From Eudromia elegans (lineage: Eukaryota; Chordata; Aves; Tinamiformes; Tinamidae), in NCBI GenBank assembly GCA_003342815.1, contig PTEX01000042.1, positions 862,653-926,652 of the forward strand: a stretch of 64,000 nucleotides of DNA, in the 5' to 3' direction. The notes beneath the pieces are model-generated. The model was not told the DNA's origin. It worked only from the letters and a program-made list of their open reading frames with translations, and searched no databases. This document shows, piece by piece, positions 12,901 through 25,000 of the stretch. Positions within the stretch are counted from its first letter, which is position 1. Every line of letters begins with the position of its first letter. The position numbers were made by a program, and so were the translations under genes.

Positions 12901-15564
12901 TACCGTGAAAATCAATGTTGAGATGCATCTCTCTATGTTCGCTAGATATATTTGGGGATTTAACTATTTTTTATTGAAAGTGTGAGTCATAAAGAATAAA
13001 TGAGTCTAGACCTCGTTAAAGAATAAATTTTCCATGTTTTCTAGTAATGCACTTAATATACAGTCCTATTTAATATGTGTCTACTTTCAATTTATGCAAT
13101 AGAAGTATCACAGGAGTAACACTGCAACCTTCCTTTTAGACTTCTTTTTTGAATAATCACTATATGTAATATGTATTAAACTCAGTGTAATAAAGGGCTT
13201 GACTAGTAGAGGAAAAGTATATATCGTTTTTGCTGTTAACATCTCTTTGTTAATAAAGTGTTCTGAATAAAATATTAAGAAAAAATCATTCTAAAATAGA
13301 AAACTGTGTTTCAGCTGCAACAGTGGTAAATGTTAATGAGTGCTTAAGGTATTGTTCTAGTTGAGATTGGCATGCCTCTTCTCTTTAGAAATGGAAAAAT
13401 ATTTTAGAAATCTTAATGTTTGTGTATACTGGGTTCCACCTTACATGTATTTTTATTGAGGTAGACAGGTACCTTTCCATTTATTTTTTTTTTAGCAGAT
13501 TTCTCAGATATGTGTACATGTATTGTTAGGACTGATTTTTTTTTTTTTTTTCTACTGATATGGGTATTTGGGTCTGGGAACACACACTGTCAGGGGAGAC
13601 ATCAAAGATGAGGTCTGAGTGGCTCTGGTAAGCAGAGATCTTAAATAATTCATATGAAAGCTTTTCAAAAGTCTGTTGACTCCCAGCAGAGGGAGCCTGA
13701 CAAGATCTGACACACTTCAGAATCGTAAAGATTGTCCAGAACAAGAAGAGGCCCTCAATTATCTCTGCAATTTCTTTTTCTTCAAAGCTTTCTGTATTTT
13801 AGAACTCTACAGCAGATTTTATTTTTTAATCTCGGATCTGTGGCATTACAACAGAAAGTGCCTCAAATAGGCTGAATTTCATGTAAATCATGAGGAAGTG
13901 TTGAAAAAGTGCCAGATTTGGCAAATATGCTCTTGTCTTAGTAGATTTTTACAGGGTGGTTTGAATTTTAAATGATTCCATTATACAAGAAACAGGATCT
14001 AGGTCAATCCTGAAGTATATGCACAAGATGAGTAAGGACTGAGATTTGTCTCTTCAGTTAAATATCCACAGTTTTTAGGCTGATACTTGAAATCATTATC
14101 TAAAGTAATTGCATGCATGACATCACCTAAATAAAATCCCCAGTAAAGATGGAACAACTTTTTATATTCACCTACTTAATCTTCTCATATCCTTAATACC
14201 TTTAAGTGTTTCCTGGACTTGTTTCAAAGCCAGTCTCATATAGGTTTTGGTAGACTAGGAAGCTAGGAAGATATAAAATCTCTTTATAAGAATGACTGGC
14301 AGTCCTATTCTATATAAATGATCTTTGATAGCATATATGAGAAGCACTCTCGTAAATAATGATGTCCTGAGCAAGGCAGGTGAGCATTTCGAGTTAAGGA
14401 CTGCAACCTGATCTAAAAAATATTACCTTATTCTAATTGCAAGATCACAGAGGTATAGTTTGTAACTTATAATACTTGTATGAGAGATGGTAACTTCCAC
14501 TTAGAACGTATAGGTAGAAATGAGATGGTCTTACAAAGTTACTGCATTTCTACCCTAGTAAGTTGAATGAACTAACTGAACTGTGAATGCTGAAAAAGTA
14601 GATATGATTCTCAAGGCTGATAAATTTCAGTGTTTCCTTGTTCTCATAAATTCTAATTACATAAACCGCATATCTAGAGGGAATTATGACTTTGTATACA
14701 GCCTTTTTTTTCCCCACACTGTTCCGTTGCATTCTTTCTACCTTGATTTGAAACAAGAGATTACAGATTACGAGAGAGAAGCAAAGGTATTTTGCTGCCT
14801 ATTTTGTAGGATGTCTTGGAAAGTGATCAGTAGCCCTTGCTGTTTTGCTTTTGGTGATGTATAAATGAATGGAAACCACTAGCCCATTTCAGAAAGACTA
14901 CTAAGCAACCACTGTTTTCAGCTACTACAGACCTAGATTTGAATCAAAGCTCATCAAGATGAAAGACTGTAACCCATTACTAGTCCCTTGAGCCTTCCAG
15001 GCTTTTTTCTTTTTTTAATGCACAGCCTGTTAATGGAAAAAAATAATTTCCAGTTCAGTTTCCCCTCGGTACAATCAGTGATCTTTGCATTGGTTTTAGT
15101 CAGTTCTGTAAATTATTCTCTGGCAGTGCAGAAAGAATTTCATTTTCTTTTTGTGCTATTTGTTTTCCCTTGTGTGTAGGGCAAGAGTTAACAGAATAAG
15201 AAGCAGAGATTCTGAGATGCTGTACAGGAATTGCCTTCTCTGTCATTTGTGGTTTAAGAGAAGGGGGTGGTGTTCAGCTCTCGAAAGGGCTTTAATGAAT
15301 CCTGTTTGGTGTTTTTGAAAGCTAATGGTCAGAGGAGAGCAATAGAAATGGCCTCAGACCCTTTTAGGGTAAACTAATTAGCATTTTGCCTGATTGAGGT
15401 GGTTGTTTCACCTTTGTTTTATTTCAAGATTTTTTGTCATCCACTGCCTTTTGTTTTTATTTAAATGACATAGCATTAAAGAAGCCTTCTTTATATGAAT
15501 GTGATCTTCTCCCCTCCCTTTTCCGTCCCCCCTCTCCCCTCCACCCCTCCTCCTTTTTCCCTAG

Positions 15565-16064
15565 AAAATTGCTCACCACAGACGGCGAGAGCATGTGTTC
15601 CCCCTGTCTTGGTTGGGTGCACAAATCCTCTTTTATGTGCGCTGCTTCTTACCCTGTTGCCTAGACGATCTCTTGCTTTCACTGAGGATGTCTGGTTCTC
15701 GTAAAGAGTTTGACGTGAAGCAGATTTTAAAAATCAGATGGAGGTGGTTTGGTCATCAGACATCAGCTCCGATCTCTGCAGTTGATAACAGCCAGGGAGA
15801 CTTCTGGAAGCGAGGACAAAACGTAACAGCTGGTGGTACAAAGTTTATAGATCCAGATAATCTACCTTTAGCATCAGTTGGTTACAGAAGGTCCAGCCAA
15901 CAGGATTTCCAGAATTCACCTGCTTGGCCAATGGCATCCACCTCGGAAGTCCCTGCATTTGAATTCTTAACTGAAGATTGTGGAGGTGCACGTTGGTTTG
16001 ACAGACAAGAAACAGATGATGGAGCAAGTGAAGAAGAAAATGAATCAGACAGCAGTTCGTGCAG
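15565..16064 (+). CDS. KLHL5: KLHL5 first coding exon (coding from 15688)
   Basis: Codes residues 1 to 126 (last codon split AG|A). A long pyrimidine tract ending in CCCTAG at 15561-15564 makes 15565 a likely 3' splice site, leaving about 123 nt of 5' UTR before the ATG at 15688. The donor at 16065 is GTTATC, weaker than the usual GTRAGT. The peptide includes [31 protein letters not shown] and an acidic serine run ending in SSSCR. The frame runs on to a stop at 16089 if the donor is not used. Confidence 0.9.
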
Positions 16065-19000
16065 GTTATCTATTACTTTTCTATTTTAAGAACTGTGTTT
16101 TCCTTTCACATTTACAGATACCATCAGTGTAGAGGGTGACCTTTTTTCTAAAGTGTTTCAGAAACCCAGCAATTGCTGTGCATCAGAAATATAAACTTTT
16201 TTTCAGAAAAACATTAATTATCAAAGTTCTCTATCTTTATTGGGACATCTTTAAAAGATGACTTTATTTTCTCAGTGTGGATAACAATTGATTTTTAAAA
16301 ACTAAATGAAAATTATTCTCTTTGTGTGTATTTGTGTGTGTATGCACTCACTTTTTTAAAGTGGTGTGCCATGCACCTCCTTCTATGAACAAGATGTTCA
16401 TTATCTTGTAATGCTAAAGGATGTTTTTAAAATTATTTTGAAATTACACTAATTATCTAGTTATGCTGAGAATCATTCCGTGCAAGTTAGGAGAAAATAA
16501 AATGTGTCTGACTTATCCCTGGTATTTCAAAGTTTTTATAGATGAGGGAGATGAAAAGAGTTAAAAAATATTAAGGCTATAAATCTTTTTTTTTGTCTGT
16601 GCATATGCAACTTTATTTCATCTGCTGAAAGTGATACATAGTCAAACAGTTTGTGTTGTAAACTAGTATCGAAAGATAGCTTTAAAATGAATGCCATTTT
16701 CCATTCAAGTGTGTTAAAGTGTACACCTAGATTAAAAAATAGGAAATGGTTTTATTGTGTCTGTGGGGGTGTTTTCTCTTAAATGACTAAAGATTAAACT
16801 ATAAAATTGTTATTCAGTGAAAGGTGTTTGCTGGTGGGAGGAAAATTAGGCAAATAATTTTTTGTTAAATATCGTTTCTTTCACTTAGTAAAAGGAGCTA
16901 AGGCAGCCATCCTTCACTAAAAGTATTTTTTTTCTCATTTTTATAATGTACATAGAGTATATTAGTAAAATATTTCTTTTTTGTTTGCTTCCTTTCTGCC
17001 TTTTAAGATAATTTTGCAGTGATATGATGCTTCAGAAAGTATAACTATTAAAGGTACACTGTTAAAGCCTACTAGGGACAGATCATTCTAGTTAGAACAG
17101 TTTTAGTGTTTTGCATTCCCTAGGAGAGAAAATGATTTGGTGCAAGGGCGAAACTGTCAGGATTGAAAGCACTAGGTATTTATGGTTTAATCTTTAAAAG
17201 ACTTGAGAAAAGGAAGTAGAATAAAACATCCTAGGAGTCCGCATAGTATATTTGCCTTTATCACTGTATTGATGCAGAAGTGTTAAAATTATAGGGAAAG
17301 GCAACCTGCATGCTGATATTTAATACTTGTGGTCTTAGCATGCTGCAACAAATATATTGCTGTAAATAAAGTATATCAGCAGAGCTCCTATTTTAAGTGA
17401 TTTTTATGGTTTTTTTAATAGCTTTGCCACTCACTGGATGCTGCATATAATAATAGGTCCACCAGAATCTTCCATTTCAGAAATGTGGTACAAACTTTTT
17501 AATGGATATTTCTATACCCTAATTGGGTTTACTCACTATAGCTAGGTAATCAATATAGGAAAAAAAAAGAGATTGATGTATAGCTTGAAAATACAATGAA
17601 TTTGTTTTTAACTGTAGCAAAAGAGTTCACATATGATAAAATTAATTTGTTAATGCAGAAGGAAGTACTTCAGATTTTTTTTTTAGGGTGTGTGGAATTC
17701 TTTATAGCATTGGAGTTTTATTTATGTGTTTTTTGGAAGAAGGGACTCATACTCTACAGGAAGTGCACATAGGATTTGAACTTCTATTTAGTAGTAAATT
17801 TGATTGGAACTTCTACAAAATTTGATGTTTCTTTTAAATCACTTGTAAAGTATAGCACCTGGAGTTACTTATAATTCTTTTATTTGTAATTTTTATTAGT
17901 GTTTTATTTTCATTCTTCAAAATAAACATTTTCGATAAATTTGGGGTTCTGTATCTATGCAATGTAATATATAGCTAACAAAACAAGTTCTTATGTTACC
18001 TTTAGTTATGTTTTTGTCCTCTAGGAGAGGTTGTGCTCAAAACATGCATTGTCCTTTATTAAGACTCTATAACTTATATAAGTCTAAGGAACAGCTGCAA
18101 TTTTTCTAATGTCTAGAAGTGGGTAGTAAAAAACAACATTATGGTCTATGTTGTTCTCAGAGGGTCTCTTTCTCTATACAAGAATCCCACTTTTCTTCAT
18201 AGAAATAAATTCTGTATATGAGGGGGTGGGTGTTTTGCATAGCAAGTATGAAGTTATTTTGCTTCTTTCACTTCNGTATGTACTGCCCAGATACAAGCCC
18301 TAAAAACATGGGCTTTAATATGCAAGCTCCAGTGCCAAAAGCAGCTATGCTGCTTTGAGTGTATCAGCCTCTCCTTGCCACGTCATATGATGTAGGAAAA
18401 AGAGCTTGTTGACCTGGTTTCTTGTTATGAAAGCTTAAAATAATATTGTGATTTCAGTTTGTGATTTCAGTTTGTGATTCGTTTAGAGCAGAGACAATGT
18501 AGCAGTTTTTTTGGTTTTGTTTTTGTGTATGTGTTATTGTAGATCTTGATGGTAAGCAAATTCCAAGTTTCCAGATCTTTGTCAAATGATAATTTTCCCA
18601 GGCACAAGCAGTTCATTCAGGCACCAGAGCTAATCACCTATAATACTACTGACATCATACTCTTACATGCCTTTTACAGCTAACATTAGCCTGAATAATA
18701 GTTTACAAGACCAGTATGGGTCAAATTCTTTTGCTGTTTTTATTCTACTGTTGCTGCTTGTTAACTCGCCTGCTTCCCTGACACTGTAGTCACCAGTTTA
18801 TAGCTTTCTAAAGTTTTCTGGTAGAGGTGTGCAGATGCTTGTAGCAAATGCAAGCATATTATCAATAGGTGTGTCTTCCTTATGCCTTAGAAGCCATCCA
18901 CAGACCTTGAAGGCACAGTGGATGACAAGCTGAAAATCACTGATGTAGAGCACACCGGCTGCATGAAGTGTTGTAGCTGCTTCATTTCTCCCAGACATTC

Positions 19001-22000
19001 AAAACCTGGAATTACTTTCCTGCAGATATAACTATGAAAATACATATTTGAACATGAAGTGCAGGTGTTATTTTGGGATTCTGCAGTTGTGTCCTAGCCC
19101 TGAACAGTTTAGTAAGCTGTTTACAACTGATGTTAAGCCAAGCTCTGAATTTACAAAATAATAGATACTCTGCATTAATGCGCTGTATGAGCATCCTCAG
19201 TGTTAGTACTATAAATTTCTAAGTCTGTCCCTCTGGCAATTTTACCTCTACAGAAACCCTTGGTGTTTGTAATGTCTTTTCTCCTACCTCAGTCTTTCTG
19301 ACCTTCATTGTTTTTCAGTAGTTTTTTTTGCTTTTTTGTGATTGTTGCATGCCCTGACCAGATTAAGCTATCTCAAATATATTGTGTTATTACACTTGCC
19401 TCATACTAAAATACAGATGTATCATGAAGTAATCAAAGCAGCTGTGTTTTGCAGACAGAATGCATGTTACATGGGATATTTGCGTGCATATACAAATTCA
19501 TTGCAGGAAATCTAGGAGATCTCTTGGAGGTAAGACAGGAAACATCAATATTACAATGGAAGGTCTAGCTGTAGTGAAGTGAATGCCTACACTATTTCCT
19601 GCCAAAATAAAAAGCTAATAAGGAGTTATTGTGTACGTAGCTCTGGGCTTTCATAGGTAGCACTGGAGTCTGTGCTTCAGCTTCTCAGGGCTTCTGTTGC
19701 TCAGGCTAGTTAGGTGTAAATTGTTGTGGATACATTTGCTCCAAATGCACCCTGTTATTGCAAGGCAAACATAAAACTAGAATTCCGTCTGTTGATCGAA
19801 TTCCTTTCTTTTGCGCAGAGCAAATCCCTAGTCTTGAAGTTCCTTCCCTGTCTCCACAATTGCCTTTGTCCTCCTTTTTTTTAAAGTATTTTTTTCTGAT
19901 AATAAGTTCTAATACTCTGCGGATTTTAGCAGCCTTTGTCATTACCATATATGACTTCCTGATTTTATTTATGCTTTCCCCAACCTTTGGAAGAGTGTAG
20001 TGTAGGGGTTTTTTTGTTGTGGTTTGTTTGCTTGTTTTTGGGGGTTTTTGTTTGTTTGTTTTGTTTTTCTGTTTGTTTAAATTCTTGCCAGGAATCCTTT
20101 CAACATCCTTCTTTTCAACACACTCAATTTTTTGCAGCATTAATTCTTATATTTCTAACTTTATATAGAGTCAAATGCTTACTTTTTCAAAGTGTTATAC
20201 CAAATCATAGAAGCTGGTATAAAAACTTTGATAGTTTTTACGGTGTGCTTGTCTTTATATGCAATAAAGTGTCAGCTAAACTAGAGACAATGGTGTAAAT
20301 AATAAAATTATGGACTAATTATTTTTAACACTATTTTGAAACTTTGTACATAAATTCAATGCAGAGAGCCAATGTAATACAGTAAGTTTGCAAAATTAAA
20401 ATCTATTTAAGAGTACAAAAGATGTAACTTAGGATATGTCTTAACTTGTCATATGGTTAGGTATGCCCCATCCTTCTAGTGTGCATGATTTATGCAATGG
20501 ACTAACCTAACTTGAAGATGACTTCAAGTTGTAACAGAGTTTCTAGTAGTAATGTTGTGAAAAATTACCTAGAGTATACATGTTCATGATACTGAATATC
20601 AAATCTATTGTGTTGTCTCAAAGTAAGCAATTTGCCCATGTTTTGGCAATGTAACACTTCTATTTAGGATGTACATCTATTGGAGATTTGTCTGCTCTAA
20701 CCATAAAATTAGTGCCTCCCTGTCCTTTGAACAGTAGTGAAACTCATGGATAATTCCTAAAGCATTGCAGTAAGGTTTTTTGGGTGTTTTTTGTGATTGC
20801 AGGGATCTGCTGTTATTAGTCAAATATTGTGTCTGTTTTTGAGGGTATTACAACTTTGGAGTTAAAAGAATGTCAAATGGCATATATGCTATAGACACTG
20901 ATTATAATTTCTTTTTTCTGTTTCTTCTAACTGTCAATTACACTTATCCAATTTCCTGCAGATCCTTTTCCTTCCCAATTCCACCTCTCTCTACCCCCAC
21001 AAACTAATATTCTTAACGCATGAATGCAGATTTTAAGTTTTGGAGGCAGTTACTTTATTGAGAATCTGTGTTGTGTTTACAGCAAACCTAGTTGAGAGGA
21101 GATTGGACTATTGTTTTTGTTTTTATTCTCTGCCCACCCTCTCTCCTCCCCTGCCATCTCTACAGTTTTGCAAGCCTTTATTGCTTCTAATACTTTCACT
21201 TAGACTCAGTTTCTGTTGTAAAAAATCACATATGTGAAATAGGACATATAGCATTTCTGTGTGCAGATCATTAGTGCTGCAACCCTTGTTGTGCGCTGCT
21301 TAGAGTCTGCCCGCAACAGTCATTGCGGCTGGGGTACAGTGCCCCTACAAATTCCAGTATGACAGGCAAAGCTCCTACTTTTAGTTTTGTTCGCTAAAGG
21401 GACTGAACTCATGCAGTTGTGTTCTTCATCACTTTTACCTTTTCCTTGGTAACCTTAGGACCTTTGGGCTATTTTCAGGCCAATTTGAGAGTATGCAGAA
21501 GTCTTGAAGATTATTTTAATTCCTGCCAAGTGCCAGCTAGTTAGTAAAGAGAGACCCAATTGCCCTGAAGAAGTGGCAAAATTTGTCTGTTGCATCTTTG
21601 TCAAAGGGTTTGGCTTCCTTTTATTCACAGCATTAAGCACTTCTTGCCTAGTTAGAAGATGTTGTAAGGAACAGAGAGAAAAGCAGAAGAGCTAGGGTTG
21701 TCCTGATGGAGTGGGACACGGGGACAGAGGATATGCATCTCTGGAAAAACAGATTTCATTTGCTGATTCCCTAAATGAGCGATTTTAGTGAATGCAGTAG
21801 CAGTATACCAGGGACATTTTCTAATCATCATGATTTTGTAGATAGAGATCCCACCCTAATACAGTTTGACTCCTTTTTCCAGTCAAGCCTCTGGTAACCA
21901 GTTGCAGTTCTAACATGTTGCCTCTTTCAGAAAGAAAAGTGCTTTTTCTAATGCACTGTATTAAATTTTTGCTTGTAACTTGCAATGACATCCTGGGACA

Positions 22001-25000
22001 GTGGAGTCACTTCTTAAGGTCAACTATATGTACTACATCTGCGATTTAATCGCATCACCTTTAGCTTGCTGTAAAATTACCTTTTTGCAGCTTCATAGGA
22101 TTTCAGAACAGGGTGGCTCATGTGCATTACCTAGTGAAGATTATGACCTTTTCTGGAAGTGGCAGAGAAGGTTACAGTTTAAGAAAACCAGCTTTAACAG
22201 TAGGGCAGTTTAAAAGTAGATTCACGTATAATTTTTTTCAGGCAAAAATTGTAATAGTAAAGTATGTAGATAGTGTGGAAAAGATCTTGTCCTCAGAGTA
22301 ACTGTTATATACTTATAATCATCTTAAAATTATACTGTAGTGAATTGTTAGTCAGTGCTAGATAGGATATTTTGATGGAAATAGGGAAAGAGATAGGAGT
22401 GATAAAAGTGAAAAAGGCACTGACAGCCTTAATCTTTGATGTAATTTTCATAATAATACATATGAGGCATACAAAAACACATCCTCTCTATAGGATGCGA
22501 TAGTTCAAGAAATCCAAGTCAAGATTCAAAATCCAGAAGGAGAAATCTCATTAAAATTCCAAGTGTTGTAGTCATTAAAACTTAAATGTTTGGTCTGAGT
22601 GTGGAATTAAAGATCAGTGTAAGATATCTATGCTCCTTTCCTCCAGGTAGGGAAGATGTAGGCAAAGAAACTATTCATGCATTTCAGTCTTCCTGCAGGG
22701 GGACAGAGAGCAGATCTTTCCCTCCTGTGTTCTTTCACTGCTTGTGTGTTCACTCAAGGTCTCCCATCTGTGGCCCTGCTGAAGTGAACTCAGAAATAGA
22801 TCCATATGACTGTCTGGGAAGAGGAAAGGATTTGAATTTTGCACTCACCAGTCATTGGGTAATCTTTGTAAATAACCCATGAATCTACAGCTTTCTTCCT
22901 ATGCTGATCCTTTATGCTGTACAGACCATTGAAGTTTAATCTCTCCTTTCCTCACTCCCTTATGAAGTAGCAAAATGCTTTGTAACTTAGTGGCTAGAAG
23001 GTAGGACAGCTGCAGGTTACAGAAGTGAACCCGTTCAAGAAAGAGGAGGAACTCAATTTGCCTCTGTTGTGTCTTGACTAGGTGCTTTTTTATCAGCTCA
23101 TGGCAAATAGCATCACTGTGATTGCCTTGTAGGTTGGACAAAAGTGGTAACTGCCCCCGAGCTTTGGGCAGAAAGTACAAATGTGCAGAGTGGGGCTAGG
23201 CAGTGCTTCAAATCAGTGTATGGGCTGCAAAAGCTCTGTGTTAAAAAGCCTTTTCCTCCTCTGTACAGCATTTGGTTACTTTTTGTTATAGCTGCACAAC
23301 TCTTTGTGGCAACTGTAACATTAATCAGGTCCCTGATACCGTGTGGATAAAAAGTATTTTAGGTTTAATGCTGATTTAAGGAATTTGGACTAAAGTGTGG
23401 TACAATAAAAGCATATATCGCTACTATTGAGAATGCTGTAAAGTAGTGCAGGGAACAAGAATTCCCTAGGTATTTTCTTGTGGNGTAGCACCCTGTTTGT
23501 TCCACTTCTGTTTCTTTTGCAGGGTTGCTGGTATAAAGAAATGCTTTCATGTGTACTTGCTCTGGAAATGCCCTCAGTTTTGCCAACATAATATTTTATT
23601 TTTTTGTAGTTGCAGAGTGAATCAGATCAAGGAATTAGTATTTTAGAAAGGAAACTCTGTCCTTTATTTTTCAGGTGTATCAATTCTTTGATTCAGTTCC
23701 CCACCTGACCACAAAGAATACTCATTTCACGTCACCCCAAGCATCCTTGCTGTTCCCTAACATCAGTTTCTATTGTGCTAGGTCTCATTTCAGACACTTA
23801 TACCTCCATGCAGTGGGATTGGAAATGTATTGATGTGCCTTTTTCCTGTATACACACACCCTGTCACTAGTCCCAAATAATGCTTAGTTTTGTTCTAGTC
23901 CCAAATAATGCTTAGGTTTGTCCTAACTTGGGCTGTGGTGCAAGATTTTATAGTATGCGATGGGAGATGAGCAAATCCTTGTTGCATCCTTCTATCACTT
24001 TGCAGGGTCTTATTAGATGCTTGTTCCACCATTTGACACCATTATTGGCATGATTTCTAGAGTGATCTTTGTGTTCTCTGGTTGTAGAGAACATTCTACC
24101 CGTTTTCACAGAGATTTGAATTCCTTTTTCGAGAAACAAAGACTGAATGTGAAGAAAAACCATATAGCAAGGGAATATATGAACACTTCTTTTTTTACTT
24201 CAGTTTTAAAAGAACATGTGACTCTTCCTTTTAGCATCTGAATACAGAGTTGCTGCACTTTAATGTTGTCTTTACTAAGATTTATGTTTTTGTCTTCAGC
24301 AGAACCTCCAACAGCAGTCATACCTTGTCATCTTGCCAAGCTATGGAGCCTTGTACATCAGATGAATTTTTTCAGGCTCTCAACCATGCTGAACAAACTT
24401 TTAAGAAGATGGAGAACTATCTCAGACATAAACAACTGTGTGATGTGGTATTAGTTGCTGGTGATCGTAGAATACCTGCTCACAGGTAAATTTATTACAG
24501 TTCAAAGTAACGCCATATGATAAACACAATGCTCTGTATACTAAAAAAGTACTAATGGGCTTACTACCACTTATTTATAGAATTGTTGCTTCTCCAGTTT
24601 CTACTAATGTATCTATTTCTGTAGTGCATTGAGCACATGCTGCCAACTGTTGTTTGCTCCGTTCTCTTTACTAGGAGAAACATACTGCTGTAATTAAAAT
24701 ACTGTATTTTAAGTAAGAATATTGTGTTTTCTAGTAAGAAAACTGAAGTGTAGGCTTGATGTATTTGTGGTAGTCTGTGTTGTATAGAAAAAAAATCTGT
24801 TCATGTTTGTAATAACTCTGCTGATCAGAATATTCCTTTAAGAAATGGGAAGTCTGTGTAAATCCATGGCCAGAAGGGTTCAAATACTGCTCCTCATTCA
24901 TTAGCCAGCAGTCTGAAAGTCCAGGGACAAATAATCCAGATACTTCCAAACCTGCCTGGCTGCCACCTTGTGCCCCGTGCTCTGGGTGTCCCTGCTGGAG

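Larger units (their letters stand above)
1881..15564 (+). other. Long noncoding stretch, probable KLHL5 5' intron
   Basis: About 13.7 kb of AT-rich sequence holds no coding exon that I can support. Contents: homopolymer T runs (about 2570-2585, 4242-4262, 13537-13551), small local duplications near 3279 and 4318, and one exon-like segment at 3858-3948. Ends of this intron are inferred from the strong donor at 1668 and the acceptor at 15564; transcript data would be needed to prove the link. Confidence 0.5.
16065..24302 (+). other. KLHL5 intron after first coding exon
   Basis: 8.2 kb, AT-rich. Contents: a repeated TGATTTCAGTTTG unit near 18451-18480, a G/T-rich GTTT-type stretch at 20007-20081, and a 28-bp tandem duplication at 23867-23922. 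No exon is supported. The acceptor is a tandem CAGCAG at 24297-24302. Confidence 0.85.

Noticed and set aside
19706-20140. Lys-rich 144-codon frame on the minus strand
   Set aside because: It is the complement of a GTTT-type simple repeat and has no recognisable domain.
22586-22882. 98-codon ATG-initiated frame in KLHL5 intron 1
   Set aside because: No known KLHL5 N-terminus or domain resembles it; the internal CCAG|GTAGGG is not enough to call an exon.
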